DNA of 64,000 nucleotides from Alicyclobacillus herbarius DSM 13609 (lineage in GTDB: Bacteria > Bacillota > Bacilli > Alicyclobacillales > Alicyclobacillaceae): contig NZ_AUMH01000005.1 of NCBI RefSeq assembly GCF_000430585.1, positions 62,001-126,000 of the forward strand, written 5' to 3'. Each line of letters starts with the position of its first letter. The first letter of the stretch is position 1. Position numbers and translations under genes: made by a program. The notes under the pieces were generated by a model that had not been told where the DNA came from, searched no databases, and saw nothing but the letters and a program-made list of their open reading frames with translations. This document shows, piece after piece, positions 24,979-33,318 of this stretch.

Positions 24979-27513
24979 ATGAACCAGGAAAACAGTCTCG
25001 AAAACCGTATCGAAACGGCGTGCGGATCGCTACGCATCGTCTTGGTTCATGACTACCTGAATCAGCGTGGAGGCGCAGAAAAGGTGGTGGGGGTACTCCA
25101 TGAACTTTTTCCGGAGGCTCCCATTTACACGTCGATTGTCGACCGGGCGCAACTGTGGCCCAGCTTGCTTGAAGCCGAGATTCGGACCAGTTTCGTCCAA
25201 AAGTGGACGTTTGTTTGCGCGCACTTCAAGTGGTTTTTCTGGCTCTATCCGCTTGTCTTCTGGACGTTGAAACTGCCCCGTTGTGACGTGGTCATTTCCT
25301 CCAGCAGCGCGTACGCAAAAGGGGTGCGCCTGCCGCGGCGGGATCGGCCGCTGCACATCTGCTACTGTCACACACCGATGCGGTTTGCCTGGAACTTTCC
25401 CGGTTACGTGGAGAAAGAGCGGGTCCCCACGCTGGTCAAACACTTGGCCCGTTGCTTCGTTCCTTTCCTCAAGGCCTGGGATAGGGCTACCGCGAAACGC
25501 GTCGACGTGTTCATCGTCAATTCGCGGGCGGTACAGAAGCGGGTGAAACAGTGCTATGAACGCGAGTCGGTCGTGTTGCATCCTCCGGTCGCGTTGGCGG
25601 CCCGTCTGGAACGCACGGTCGAGGACTTCTTCCTCGTCGTCTCGCGGCTCGTCGCATACAAACGGCTAGACCTGGCCGTCATCGCCTGCACTCGGGCCAA
25701 GCTGCCACTGGTCGTCATTGGTGATGGGCCGGATAAAGCGCGTCTGGAATCGCTGGCTGGTCGGACGGTGCGATTTCTGGGTTTTCAGGAGCAAGCCGTC
25801 GTAAACGACCACTTGGCCCGCTGTCAGGCGTTCATCTTTCCGGGCGAGGAGGACTTTGGCATTGCGCCCGTAGAGGCTCATGCACAGGGGCGGCCGGTGG
25901 TGGCCTACCGCGCCGGCGGCGCGTTGGATACGGTGGTAGAAGGGGTCAATGGTGTCTTCTTTGACCAGGCAACTCCCGAGTCCCTGCTCACCGCGCTCGA
26001 GCGGGTGGCTGCCCAGCCGTGGGACGGGGCGGTGATTCGCGCAACGGCGGAGCGATTCAGTCGGGAAAGGTTTGTGGAGGGTCTTCATCGGATCTTGAAC
26101 CGTGCGGTGGCGAAAACGGTCGGAGCGGTGGACACACCTCCAGTAGACGTGGAGGACGCACCACCCGCAACTGTACGGGTCAGAGCAAAGGGGGGGGTCG
26201 TCATGAACGTCCTCATTGTCGGGACAGGGTACGTTGGCTTGGTGACCGGTGTCTGTTTCGCTGGTCTGGGCCATCAAGTCCTCTGTGTCGATGTCGACAA
26301 AGACAAGGTCTCGCGATTGCGGCGCGGCGAGGTGCCGATACATGAACCGGGACTGGCGGATAGACTGACGGCTGCGTTGACCACCGGTCGCCTGACTTTT
26401 GCGGCGGAGATTCCAAAGACCAAGGCTACGGATGTGGCACTGATTACAGTCGGTACTCCCTCCCTGCCGGATGGGGACGTCGACCTGCGCGCGGTTTGGT
26501 CCGTGGTCGAGGAATTGGCCGTGAAGCTTCCTGAACGGGCGGTCCTGGGAACGAAGAGCACTGTCCCTGTGGGGACTGGGCAGGCTATCCGAAGACGATT
26601 GGACGCTTTGGGCCGCCACGACCTCTCGGTGGTTTCGGTGCCGGAGTTTCTGCGCGAAGGCAGCGCCATCATGGATACGCTGCACCCGTACCGGCTCGTG
26701 TTCGGCGTGACGGACGCCCATGGAGAGGCTGCGTTGCGTGCCTTGCATCAGGGGTTGAACGCCCCTGTCCTGGTGACCGATACTGCGACGGCCGAGATGA
26801 TGAAGTACGCGTCTAACGCGTTTCTCGCCACGAAGATATCCTTCATCAACGAGATTGCCAACATCTGTGCTCGCACCGGCGCTGACGTCAGCCAGGTCGC
26901 GCTGGGTATGGGGCTCGATCCGCGCATCGGTCCGGCCTTCCTGCGCGCCGGCTTGGGTTACGGGGGCTCTTGCTTTCCCAAGGACACCCGGGCGCTTGTC
27001 CACATCGCCGGTGCGGCTAACTATTCTTTTCAGCTGCTCAAGGCGGTCGTGGAGGTGAACCAGCGGCAACGGCTGCAGCCAATCAACCAGTTGCGCGCCT
27101 GGTTTGGTTCTCTCAAGGGCCTGACGGTGGTCCTGTTAGGGGTGGCGTTCAAGCCAGGAACCGACGACACGCGCGAGTCCCCGGCCAACGACCTGACCAT
27201 GCTGTTACAGGTGGAAGGGACCAACGTGCGCTTGGTCGATCCGGTCGTCCGTCAGGTCCCGTGTCTTGACGGGGGGATGGTGCCGGTGCTGGAGGACGCG
27301 TACAGCGCGCTGACGGGGGCAGATGCGGCGATTCTCGTTACAGAGTGGCCCGAGTTTCTCGAGTTGGACTGGAAGAAGGTGGCGGCGTTGATGAGGAGGC
27401 CGTTTGTGTTTGACGGCCGGAATGTGCTGCCTTCGGGCGAGTTGCAGGCGGCAGGGATCACACTCGCGAACGTCGGGGGTCGGGTCGAGGAGGCGACACG
27501 GTGGATGTCTTGA
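24979..27513 (+). CDS. GT4 glycosyltransferase fused in frame to UDP-glucose 6-dehydrogenase
   Basis: A single 844-codon frame holds two enzymes. Residues 1-~395 are a WbaZ-like GT4 glycosyltransferase (VHDYLNQRGGAEKVV; FPGEEDFGIAPVEAHAQGRPVVAY with the donor-binding Glu pair). Residues 409-844 are a complete UDP-glucose/GDP-mannose dehydrogenase: NVLIVGTGYVGLVTGVCFAGLG Rossmann start, STVPVGTG, and GLGYGGSCFPKDT with the catalytic Cys near residue 665. The joint is a run of eight G (26190-26197) just before an ATG at 26203. With seven G the first enzyme would stop at a TGA overlapping that ATG (ATGA), the usual arrangement for two coupled genes. The run also resembles a ribosome binding site. 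Confidence 0.85.
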   Translation: MNQENSLENRIETACGSLRIVLVHDYLNQRGGAEKVVGVLHELFPEAPIYTSIVDRAQLWPSLLEAEIRTSFVQKWTFVCAHFKWFFWLYPLVFWTLKLPRCDVVISSSSAYAKGVRLPRRDRPLHICYCHTPMRFAWNFPGYVEKERVPTLVKHLARCFVPFLKAWDRATAKRVDVFIVNSRAVQKRVKQCYERESVVLHPPVALAARLERTVEDFFLVVSRLVAYKRLDLAVIACTRAKLPLVVIGDGPDKARLESLAGRTVRFLGFQEQAVVNDHLARCQAFIFPGEEDFGIAPVEAHAQGRPVVAYRAGGALDTVVEGVNGVFFDQATPESLLTALERVAAQPWDGAVIRATAERFSRERFVEGLHRILNRAVAKTVGAVDTPPVDVEDAPPATVRVRAKGGVVMNVLIVGTGYVGLVTGVCFAGLGHQVLCVDVDKDKVSRLRRGEVPIHEPGLADRLTAALTTGRLTFAAEIPKTKATDVALITVGTPSLPDGDVDLRAVWSVVEELAVKLPERAVLGTKSTVPVGTGQAIRRRLDALGRHDLSVVSVPEFLREGSAIMDTLHPYRLVFGVTDAHGEAALRALHQGLNAPVLVTDTATAEMMKYASNAFLATKISFINEIANICARTGADVSQVALGMGLDPRIGPAFLRAGLGYGGSCFPKDTRALVHIAGAANYSFQLLKAVVEVNQRQRLQPINQLRAWFGSLKGLTVVLLGVAFKPGTDDTRESPANDLTMLLQVEGTNVRLVDPVVRQVPCLDGGMVPVLEDAYSALTGADAAILVTEWPEFLELDWKKVAALMRRPFVFDGRNVLPSGELQAAGITLANVGGRVEEATRWMS

Positions 27514-28661
27514 TGACGGGCCTGGAGTGGTTTGGCCAGCGGCCGGGCGGATTGCCGCGCTATTTAATGGACTTCTCTCGCGCCTGGTTGGAGCGGGGAC
27601 ACCGGGGGCGCGTCTTGGTCCGCGTTCCTCCCACAAGTGGGCGGAGTGCGCTGCCGACCTACGTGCGGGGGGTCGAAGTGGCGGGCGGCCCATGGGCGGT
27701 TCGACGCGCCTGGGCTGATGTCTACCGGGAAGAACTGGCGAGGCGGTCTTTTGACGTGTTCAACCCGCACTTTGCCTACTACGCTTGGGCGTGGGATAGA
27801 GGAGCGGTGGATATTCCCGTGGTCACCCACTTTCACGGCCCGTGGGCGTATGAGGCGCGGGCCGAGCGCCAGGGGCGGGCGCCGTGGGTGACCGACCTGA
27901 TTTTCCGGGCACAGCGATCCATTGAGCAACGTGTCTATCGGACATCGGATCAATTCATCGTGCTCAGTGAGGCTTTTGCTCACCAGCTCAGGGACTTGTA
28001 CGGCGTACCCGAAGACCGCATCCACGTCATTCCCGGTGCGGTCGATACGGAGCGTTTTACACCTGCCCAGGATAAGGTGGCGGTTCGCCGTCAGTTGGGG
28101 TTGCCACAAGACCGGCTTGTCCTCTTGACGGTGCGGCGTTTAGCCCGGCGGATGGGTATCGAGAATCTGTTGGAAGCGGTGGCCGATTTACACCGCGAAT
28201 TCCCAGAGGTGTACCTGGTCATTGTGGGCGGTGGGAGTCTGCGTCTGGAGCTGGAGCGGCGAGTCGCTGCACTGGGCCTGACCGACAAGGTTCATTTCGC
28301 AGGTCGAATCGCCGACGAATGGCTGCCCAAGTACTACCAGGCGGCCGACCTCATGGTGGTACCGTCACTGTCCTGGGAGGGGTTTGGCTTGGTCACGGTG
28401 GAGGCGATGGCCTGCGGGACGCCGGTCGCGGGTACACCAGTAGGCGGAACGAAGGAAATCTTGACGGGGTTTTCCCCTCACCTGCTGTTTCCGGGCGCCA
28501 CGGCTACCGATATTTGCAATGGATTGCGTCATATTTTGGCGGCCCCCCAGCGTTTGCCGCGCGCCGCGCAAACACGCCAGTATGTCCTGGCCCATTACAC
28601 CTGGGATGCGGTGGTGACGCAGGTGGAGCGTGTGTTTCAGTTGGCGGGTGGGCGTGGATAG
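27501..28661 (+). CDS. GT4 family glycosyltransferase
   Basis: A 386-residue GT-B fold enzyme starting at GTG 27501, which overlaps the end of the previous gene by 13 bases. The N-terminal GLEWFGQRPGGLPRYLMDF is a typical acceptor-domain start. The C-terminal nucleotide-sugar domain has LLTVRRLARRMGIENLLEA and VVPSLSWEGFGLVTVEAMACGTPVAGTPVGGTKEIL with the conserved E-x7-E. It adds a sugar to the lipid-linked exopolysaccharide repeat at the cytoplasmic face of the membrane. Donor and linkage are not predictable. Confidence 0.9.
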   Translation: MDVLMTGLEWFGQRPGGLPRYLMDFSRAWLERGHRGRVLVRVPPTSGRSALPTYVRGVEVAGGPWAVRRAWADVYREELARRSFDVFNPHFAYYAWAWDRGAVDIPVVTHFHGPWAYEARAERQGRAPWVTDLIFRAQRSIEQRVYRTSDQFIVLSEAFAHQLRDLYGVPEDRIHVIPGAVDTERFTPAQDKVAVRRQLGLPQDRLVLLTVRRLARRMGIENLLEAVADLHREFPEVYLVIVGGGSLRLELERRVAALGLTDKVHFAGRIADEWLPKYYQAADLMVVPSLSWEGFGLVTVEAMACGTPVAGTPVGGTKEILTGFSPHLLFPGATATDICNGLRHILAAPQRLPRAAQTRQYVLAHYTWDAVVTQVERVFQLAGGRG

Positions 28662-28685
28662 CGAGCGCCGGGGGGAGGGAGTCGG

Positions 28686-29864
28686 TTGCAATCACGGTTG
28701 CGGCTCTTGTACTACAACCATACAGCGGAAGTGAGTGGCGCTGAAATCAGTCTCTTGACCGCCTTGGTTCAGCTGCGCAGACAGGCGGAGGTGGCATTGG
28801 CGGCCCCGGAAGGCGAGCTATTGACCCGGGCGCGGGCGTTGGACATCCCGGTTTACATCCTGCCCGGGTACAGCGCGCGCATGACGACCCATCCGTTGCG
28901 ACTGCTGAGCGGCGTATGGGAGATGTATCGGTGTAGCCGCCACTTAAAAGCCCTGCTTCGGGCCATTCGGCCGGATATCCTACACGCGAACTCGATTCGT
29001 GCCGGCCTGATTGCTGCCGCGGCCGTACGGGCGCAGTCGGTGGGGGTGGTTTGGCATGTGCGCGACAACCTGGAGACTAATCTTGTGGGGCGTGTGATAA
29101 GGCGCATCGCGGAGGCGCGGGCGGACACGGTGGTTGCGATTTCCGAGGCGGTGGCCGCCCACTTCGCCACTCGACCGAGACTGCGCCACAAGACCCGGGT
29201 GGTCTACAACGGCGTCGATGTCGATCCACTTACTTGCGCGAGTTCGCTGCGGGCGGAACTGGGTCTGTCCAAAGATACATTTGTCGCAGCGGTGGTGGGG
29301 CAAATCACCCCCTGGAAACGTCAGCATGACGCCATCGCCGCGTTTCGGCGTATTGCCTTTGCGTGTCCGAACAGCGAGCTGTGGATTGTCGGGGCGGCGA
29401 AGTTTCGGGTGGAGAACCAGCAGTACGAGGAGTGGCTGCGGCGTCAGGCAGCCGCAGCGGGACTGGTTGAGCGGGTACGGTTCTTGGGCTTTCAAGCGGA
29501 TATCCAGCGTGTGATGGATGCGATTGACGTCCTCCTTGTTCCGAGTGACCACGAGCCTTTTGGCCGCGTCATCATTGAGGCGATGCTGGCAGGAAAACCG
29601 GTGATTGGGACCGCGGGCGGAGGGATTCCGGAAATCATCGTGGATGGCGAAACCGGATACTTGGTACCTGTGGGGAATGTGGACGGGTTCACGGAGCGAA
29701 TGTTGACCTTGCAGGGTGCTCCAGCCCTGCGCACTCGGCTTGGAGCGGCTGGACGGCAGCGCGTGCTTGAACGCTTCACCTCGGTTCAGTCGGCTCGTGG
29801 TTTAGTGCAAGTATACGAAGCCCTGAAACATCCGTTCGAGGTTCAGGCGGGGGTGTCAGGATGA
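28686..29864 (+). CDS. GT4 family glycosyltransferase
   Basis: A 392-residue GT-B enzyme starting at TTG 28686 after GGGAGGGAG. The N-domain includes LLYYNHTAEVSGAEISLLTAL and PDILHANSIRAGLIAAAAVR; the C-domain has VAAVVGQITPWKRQHDAIAAF and LLVPSDHEPFGRVIIEAMLAGKPVIGTAGGGIPEII. Its stop overlaps the start of the next gene by four bases. It belongs to the exopolysaccharide repeat-unit assembly set; the sugar added is unknown. Confidence 0.9.
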   Translation: MQSRLRLLYYNHTAEVSGAEISLLTALVQLRRQAEVALAAPEGELLTRARALDIPVYILPGYSARMTTHPLRLLSGVWEMYRCSRHLKALLRAIRPDILHANSIRAGLIAAAAVRAQSVGVVWHVRDNLETNLVGRVIRRIAEARADTVVAISEAVAAHFATRPRLRHKTRVVYNGVDVDPLTCASSLRAELGLSKDTFVAAVVGQITPWKRQHDAIAAFRRIAFACPNSELWIVGAAKFRVENQQYEEWLRRQAAAAGLVERVRFLGFQADIQRVMDAIDVLLVPSDHEPFGRVIIEAMLAGKPVIGTAGGGIPEIIVDGETGYLVPVGNVDGFTERMLTLQGAPALRTRLGAAGRQRVLERFTSVQSARGLVQVYEALKHPFEVQAGVSG

Positions 29865-31294
29865 GTCTGCGCCGGGGACTGTTATGGGGCATGAGCGCGA
29901 TAGGGGCCCTCTTGTTTGCAGCGATGCTTGGCCGGGTATCCGTCACTTCGCTCAGTTCCCCGAGTGACCTCGCGTTCGTCTTGTTGGTGGCACCCGCGCT
30001 GGCGCTGGTCAGGAGCCAGGCGCTCCCCATCTACATCCTGGCCGTATGGGTATGCGCCCCCGAGGTGCGCCGGTACGTGGACTTTGTGAGTGGACAATAT
30101 CATGCGCTATCCCCAATCAGCATTGCGCCGGTGGTCTGTACCCTCACTTTGCTCATCCCGCTGCTGACACAGCCGCCGCGCTTATCCCGTAGTCTGCGCC
30201 TTGCCCTGCAGGGGTTTGTCCTCGCTTTCCTCTACGCGTTCGCGCTTGGGTTTTGGCACAACCATTTTGCCGCCATCTGGGAGATGCTCAATTACGCCGT
30301 GCCGCTGCTGCTCGTTCTCTATGTACAAAGCCGACAACCAGACACTCAAATCCGCGATCGCTGGATTATGTCCCTGTCGGTTCTGGCGGTGCTGGTCGCA
30401 CTGTACGGTTGGGTGCAGTTTCTGACTGTACCGCCCTGGGACGCGTTTTGGATGGAAAACAGCGGGATGGCCTCCATTGGCCAACCCAAGCCGCTGTTGG
30501 TGCGTGTGTTTTCCACCCTCAACTCGCCCGGACCTGCGGCGAATTTCTTTGCTATCGCCCTGGCGCCGATGCTGTTTGAGCGGAAGTGGCGTCGTCCATT
30601 CGGCTTTGCAGGCGTATTCGTAGTCGCCTCCGCTTTGGCCCTCACCTTAGTCCGATCCGCTTGGCTGATGCTGATGGTGGCGGTTCTCATCTACGTCTTC
30701 CGTGCCCGCCGTGCAAACCGGGTGCGGGCTCTTGTCGGCATCGGCGCGGCGTTTATTGTCGTCTACCTTCTGATTCCGCACTTGCCAGGGGCGAGTGTGG
30801 TGATGGCTCGTGGCCAGACGTTTGCCGACTTGAGCCAAGACCACTCGGCGACGGTCCGGCTTCGGTTCACGCTGGGCTTCCTCCCGCAGTTGCTGCACCA
30901 CTTGACCGGGGTTGGGTTCGGATCGACTGGCGTGGCGACGAAGCTGACCAACGATGGACAGCTGGGTGTGTATGGAAACTTTGATAACGGGGTCTTGGAC
31001 CTGTTCTACACCTTCGGTCTGGTCTGCGGTCTGGTGTTTTTCATAGCCGAGTGGATGGTTGGCAAGGCGCTTGCGAGCATTTCGCCGCTCGCTCCACACA
31101 GCTCGCTGGCGCTGGCGCTGTTGCTGGCGATGAATCTTGAGCTTCTTTCCGTGAACGTCCTATCCGGGATGGGCGGCCTACTGCTTTGGTATGTAGTCGC
31201 TGTGGCGCTGCCACCCCCGCCGGTGACCGCTGTCGACGTCCCAAACTTGGAATGCCCGTCCCGCGCGACTGTGGGACGAGGAGCCTGGCGATGA
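29861..31294 (+). CDS. O-antigen ligase/polymerase-like membrane protein (Wzy candidate)
   Basis: A 477-residue protein with about 11-12 hydrophobic segments and one large extracytoplasmic loop near residues 300-360 (HLPGASVVMARGQTFADLSQDHSATVRLRFTLGFLP). This topology and the motif FASALALTLVRSAWLMLMVAVLIYV-like segment fit the O-antigen ligase/Wzy superfamily, in which the loop holds catalytic residues. In a cluster with a priming transferase and glycosyltransferases it most likely polymerises repeat units outside the membrane. No Wzx flippase or Wzz/BY-kinase pair is visible in the window. Confidence 0.75.
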   Translation: MSLRRGLLWGMSAIGALLFAAMLGRVSVTSLSSPSDLAFVLLVAPALALVRSQALPIYILAVWVCAPEVRRYVDFVSGQYHALSPISIAPVVCTLTLLIPLLTQPPRLSRSLRLALQGFVLAFLYAFALGFWHNHFAAIWEMLNYAVPLLLVLYVQSRQPDTQIRDRWIMSLSVLAVLVALYGWVQFLTVPPWDAFWMENSGMASIGQPKPLLVRVFSTLNSPGPAANFFAIALAPMLFERKWRRPFGFAGVFVVASALALTLVRSAWLMLMVAVLIYVFRARRANRVRALVGIGAAFIVVYLLIPHLPGASVVMARGQTFADLSQDHSATVRLRFTLGFLPQLLHHLTGVGFGSTGVATKLTNDGQLGVYGNFDNGVLDLFYTFGLVCGLVFFIAEWMVGKALASISPLAPHSSLALALLLAMNLELLSVNVLSGMGGLLLWYVVAVALPPPPVTAVDVPNLECPSRATVGRGAWR

Positions 31295-31316
31295 TTTTAC
31301 AGGGGGGATGGGCACC

Positions 31317-32177
31317 GTGAACATTCCGTTACAACCTACGACGCCGCTGGCGTCTGACATCGGACCGAACACTCCGCCGTCGCCCAGTGTATCCATAGTG
31401 GTCCCCAGCTACCGCCGTCCGCGGGACCTGATGCGTTGCCTGGTCGGTATCGGAGCGATGGATGAATGGCCGGAGGAAGTTGTGGTGGTGTTCCTGGACG
31501 ATGATGCGGAACCCTTGCCCGACTGGCTGCACCGGCTGCGGGCGTGGTTTGCGCGGGACTTGGCTATTGCCGGCGTCGGTGGGCGTGACATCCTGATGGG
31601 CCCGAGCCATGCGGCGGAACGGCAGCTGCCTCCGGTCAAACGCGTGGGTCGAGTCACCTGGTATGGCCGCTGTATCGGCAACCATCACCGAGGGACGTTA
31701 GGGCCCGTGGATGTGGATGTACTCAAGGGTTGCAACATGGCCTATCGGCGGGAGTTGGTTTGGTTTGACAGTCACCTCCGGGGCCATGGCGCTCAGGTGC
31801 ACAATGAATTCGTGCTTGGCTTGTGGCTGCGCGACCAAGGGTATCGCCTAGTTTACGATCCGCACCTCGTTGTCCGACACTATGTGGCGGAACGATTTGA
31901 CGAAGATGGCCGAGTAGTTCGTACACCAACGGCCATCGCCAACGAAGCGTTTAATCAGCTCTACGCGCTGGCCGTCCGGCCGTGCCGTGTACGCGCTTGG
32001 CTGGGCGTCGGCTATGCTTTGTCGGTGGGCAGTCGAGCGGCCCCCGGAATCCTGCGCGGCCTTGTCGCTGTTCTCCGGGGTGAGCGACAGACCATACGCG
32101 CCCTGTGGCCATCTCTGCGAGGGAAACTGGCAGCCGTACCCTGTCTGTGGGGCGGCGCATGGTACGTACGAAAGTGA
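31317..32177 (+). CDS. GT2 family glycosyltransferase
   Basis: A 286-residue GT-A enzyme. GTG 31317 is preferred, nine bases after AGGGGGG; ATG 31308 directly abuts that site. The motifs SVSIVVPSYRRPRDLMRCL and VVVFLDDDAEPLP (the DxD metal/nucleotide motif) are clear, followed by VDVLKGCNMAYRRELV and EFVLGLWLRDQGYRLVYDPHLVV. It is the last gene of the exopolysaccharide operon. The C-terminal part has a weakly hydrophobic segment that may contact the membrane. Confidence 0.88.
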   Translation: MNIPLQPTTPLASDIGPNTPPSPSVSIVVPSYRRPRDLMRCLVGIGAMDEWPEEVVVVFLDDDAEPLPDWLHRLRAWFARDLAIAGVGGRDILMGPSHAAERQLPPVKRVGRVTWYGRCIGNHHRGTLGPVDVDVLKGCNMAYRRELVWFDSHLRGHGAQVHNEFVLGLWLRDQGYRLVYDPHLVVRHYVAERFDEDGRVVRTPTAIANEAFNQLYALAVRPCRVRAWLGVGYALSVGSRAAPGILRGLVAVLRGERQTIRALWPSLRGKLAAVPCLWGGAWYVRK

Positions 32178-32359
32178 GTAGAACTGTACAGATTGGCTTC
32201 CTTGGTTCTAGACCTCCGATTTCCGCCCCAGGGCTCGGGGAGCGACGCGGTCAACGAAAGAAGAAAGCGACAGCCTATTGATGGACGGCCGCTCGGAGAT
32301 GGTTTCTGTTCTAAAATCAAACGAGACAAATGTCAGGAAACCGGCAGCCGAAGTACAGC

Positions 32360-32734
32360 TCAAACCTCACCATTTTGTTTGCGCCACTTCTGAAACTCGA
32401 GGAACTCGCGAAACTGCTGTTTGCTAACTCCGGATTCCATAGCCTCCCGAACCAGTCCCAGCCAGGCCGGATCTAGATCCTGAGGGTCGGTTTCCGGCTT
32501 CTCCTGCAATAGGTCCTGAACAGATACGTCCAGTACCTGAGCGAGCTTATCCAAGACTTGTACGGTTGGGTTCGCTTGCAGTCCTCGTTCGATGGAGCTT
32601 AGATAAGATTTAGCTATGCTAGCTTTCTCAGCCAGGTCGGACAGAGAAAGTCCCTTTTGGATTCGTAGGTTGTGAACGCGCTCTCCGAGACTGAGAGGGC
32701 GGTCATGTTCGTTGCTGTCCATGGCTTCATCCAT
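32360..32734 (-). CDS. sinR: SinR orthologue, XRE-family biofilm master regulator
   Basis: A 124-residue protein with both domains of Bacillus SinR. The N-terminal helix-turn-helix (residues ~17-75) reads LSDLAEKASIAKSYLSSIERGLQANPTVQVLDKLAQVLDVSVQDLL, close to SinR throughout. The C-terminal domain (residues ~88-121, DPAWLGLVREAMESGVSKQQFREFLEFQKWRK) matches the SinR region that forms dimers and binds SinI. In Bacillus subtilis SinR represses the eps and tapA operons by binding GTTCTYT boxes. Here the gene is convergent with an exopolysaccharide operon whose promoter carries such boxes. The start is ATG 32734, with an extended -10 promoter about 40 bp upstream. No SinI-like gene was seen. 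Confidence 0.92.
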   Translation of the reverse strand: MDEAMDSNEHDRPLSLGERVHNLRIQKGLSLSDLAEKASIAKSYLSSIERGLQANPTVQVLDKLAQVLDVSVQDLLQEKPETDPQDLDPAWLGLVREAMESGVSKQQFREFLEFQKWRKQNGEV

Positions 32735-32775
32735 CCCGTCTCCGCGTTTTAGGTGTGGCGGGAGAAATCGCTGTT

Positions 32776-32784
32776 ATTATACCA
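32776..32784 (-). promoter_or_regulatory. Extended -10 promoter of the sinR-like gene
   Basis: On the minus strand the sequence TGGTATAAT occupies 32784-32776, a perfect -10 box with a TGn extension. The -35 region is poor (GATTTT at 17-base spacing). The leader to ATG 32734 would be about 35 bases. Confidence 0.65.
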
Positions 32785-32878
32785 AAAAAATCGGGCGTAA
32801 AATCACGCGCGCCAGGCTTCACTCGAACACATTACGAATTTATTTTTATTCCCGTGGCTGTAAGCCGCATGCGACTAA

Positions 32879-33019
32879 GTGGCCCGGTCTCCGTTCGTTC
32901 TAGGATTATTGTTTGAAGATTCTATTGGTCCCACGATGCCCACGATGGTGGGTGATTGTTGCGGATGTATAAACGACTCACCGCAGTCGTACCGATTTAT
33001 ACACTGGAGTTTACACTGA
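32879..33019 (+). CDS. Small ORF with CCGC cluster upstream of the PqqD-like gene (candidate peptide)
   Basis: A 46-codon frame from GTG 32879 to TGA 33017-33019, ending 27 bases before the PqqD-like gene. The product contains GPTMPTMVGDCCGCINDSP; the 9-bp tandem repeat CCCACGATG gives the TMPTM part. A Cys-rich C-terminal region directly before a RiPP-recognition protein would suit a modified-peptide precursor. However, the frame has no convincing ribosome binding site and no match that I recognise, so it may be chance. It occupies most of the otherwise empty stretch between sinR and the PqqD-like gene. Confidence 0.25.
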   Translation: MARSPFVLGLLFEDSIGPTMPTMVGDCCGCINDSPQSYRFIHWSLH

Positions 33020-33046
33020 GTGACCGTTTTTGGGAGGTGATGGAGG

Positions 33047-33313
33047 GTGATTCTGTACTGTCGCAGTCGTGACGTGGAGGCGGTGGAGATGGACGGGGAA
33101 TGGTTGATTTTACACACGCGGCATTTTACCGTAACCCGCCTCAATGAGGCAGGCGGTTGGATTTGGGACCAGCTCCGTCAGCCTAGAAGCGCGCTCGATC
33201 TCGCTGCGGATCTCGCGGCGGTCTACGAGGTATCCACTACTCAGGCTTTGTCCGATGTGGGCGCGTTCCTGGCGCAGCTCCAGGCGGCTGAACTGATTGA
33301 AGCGGTGGGTTGA
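33047..33313 (+). CDS. PqqD-family RiPP recognition element protein
   Basis: An 88-residue protein starting at GTG 33047 after GGGAGG. It has the PqqD winged-helix pattern: an N-terminal beta hairpin, HTRHFTVTRLNEAGGWIWDQL (the conserved LNxxGxxIW motif), SALDLAADLAAVYEVSTTQALSDVGAFLAQL and a terminal helix. PqqD-like proteins bind leader peptides of ribosomally made, modified peptides and present them to enzymes. It overlaps or abuts a peptidase-like gene and precedes a truncated ABC exporter, so a peptide maturation/export locus once stood here. No maturase enzyme is present. Confidence 0.8.
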   Translation: MILYCRSRDVEAVEMDGEWLILHTRHFTVTRLNEAGGWIWDQLRQPRSALDLAADLAAVYEVSTTQALSDVGAFLAQLQAAELIEAVG

Positions 33314-33318
33314 AAGCC

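Noticed and set aside
25666-27069. 467-codon open frame on the minus strand
   Set aside because: It is antisense to the glycosyltransferase/UDP-glucose dehydrogenase gene, with no recognisable domain and no start signal.
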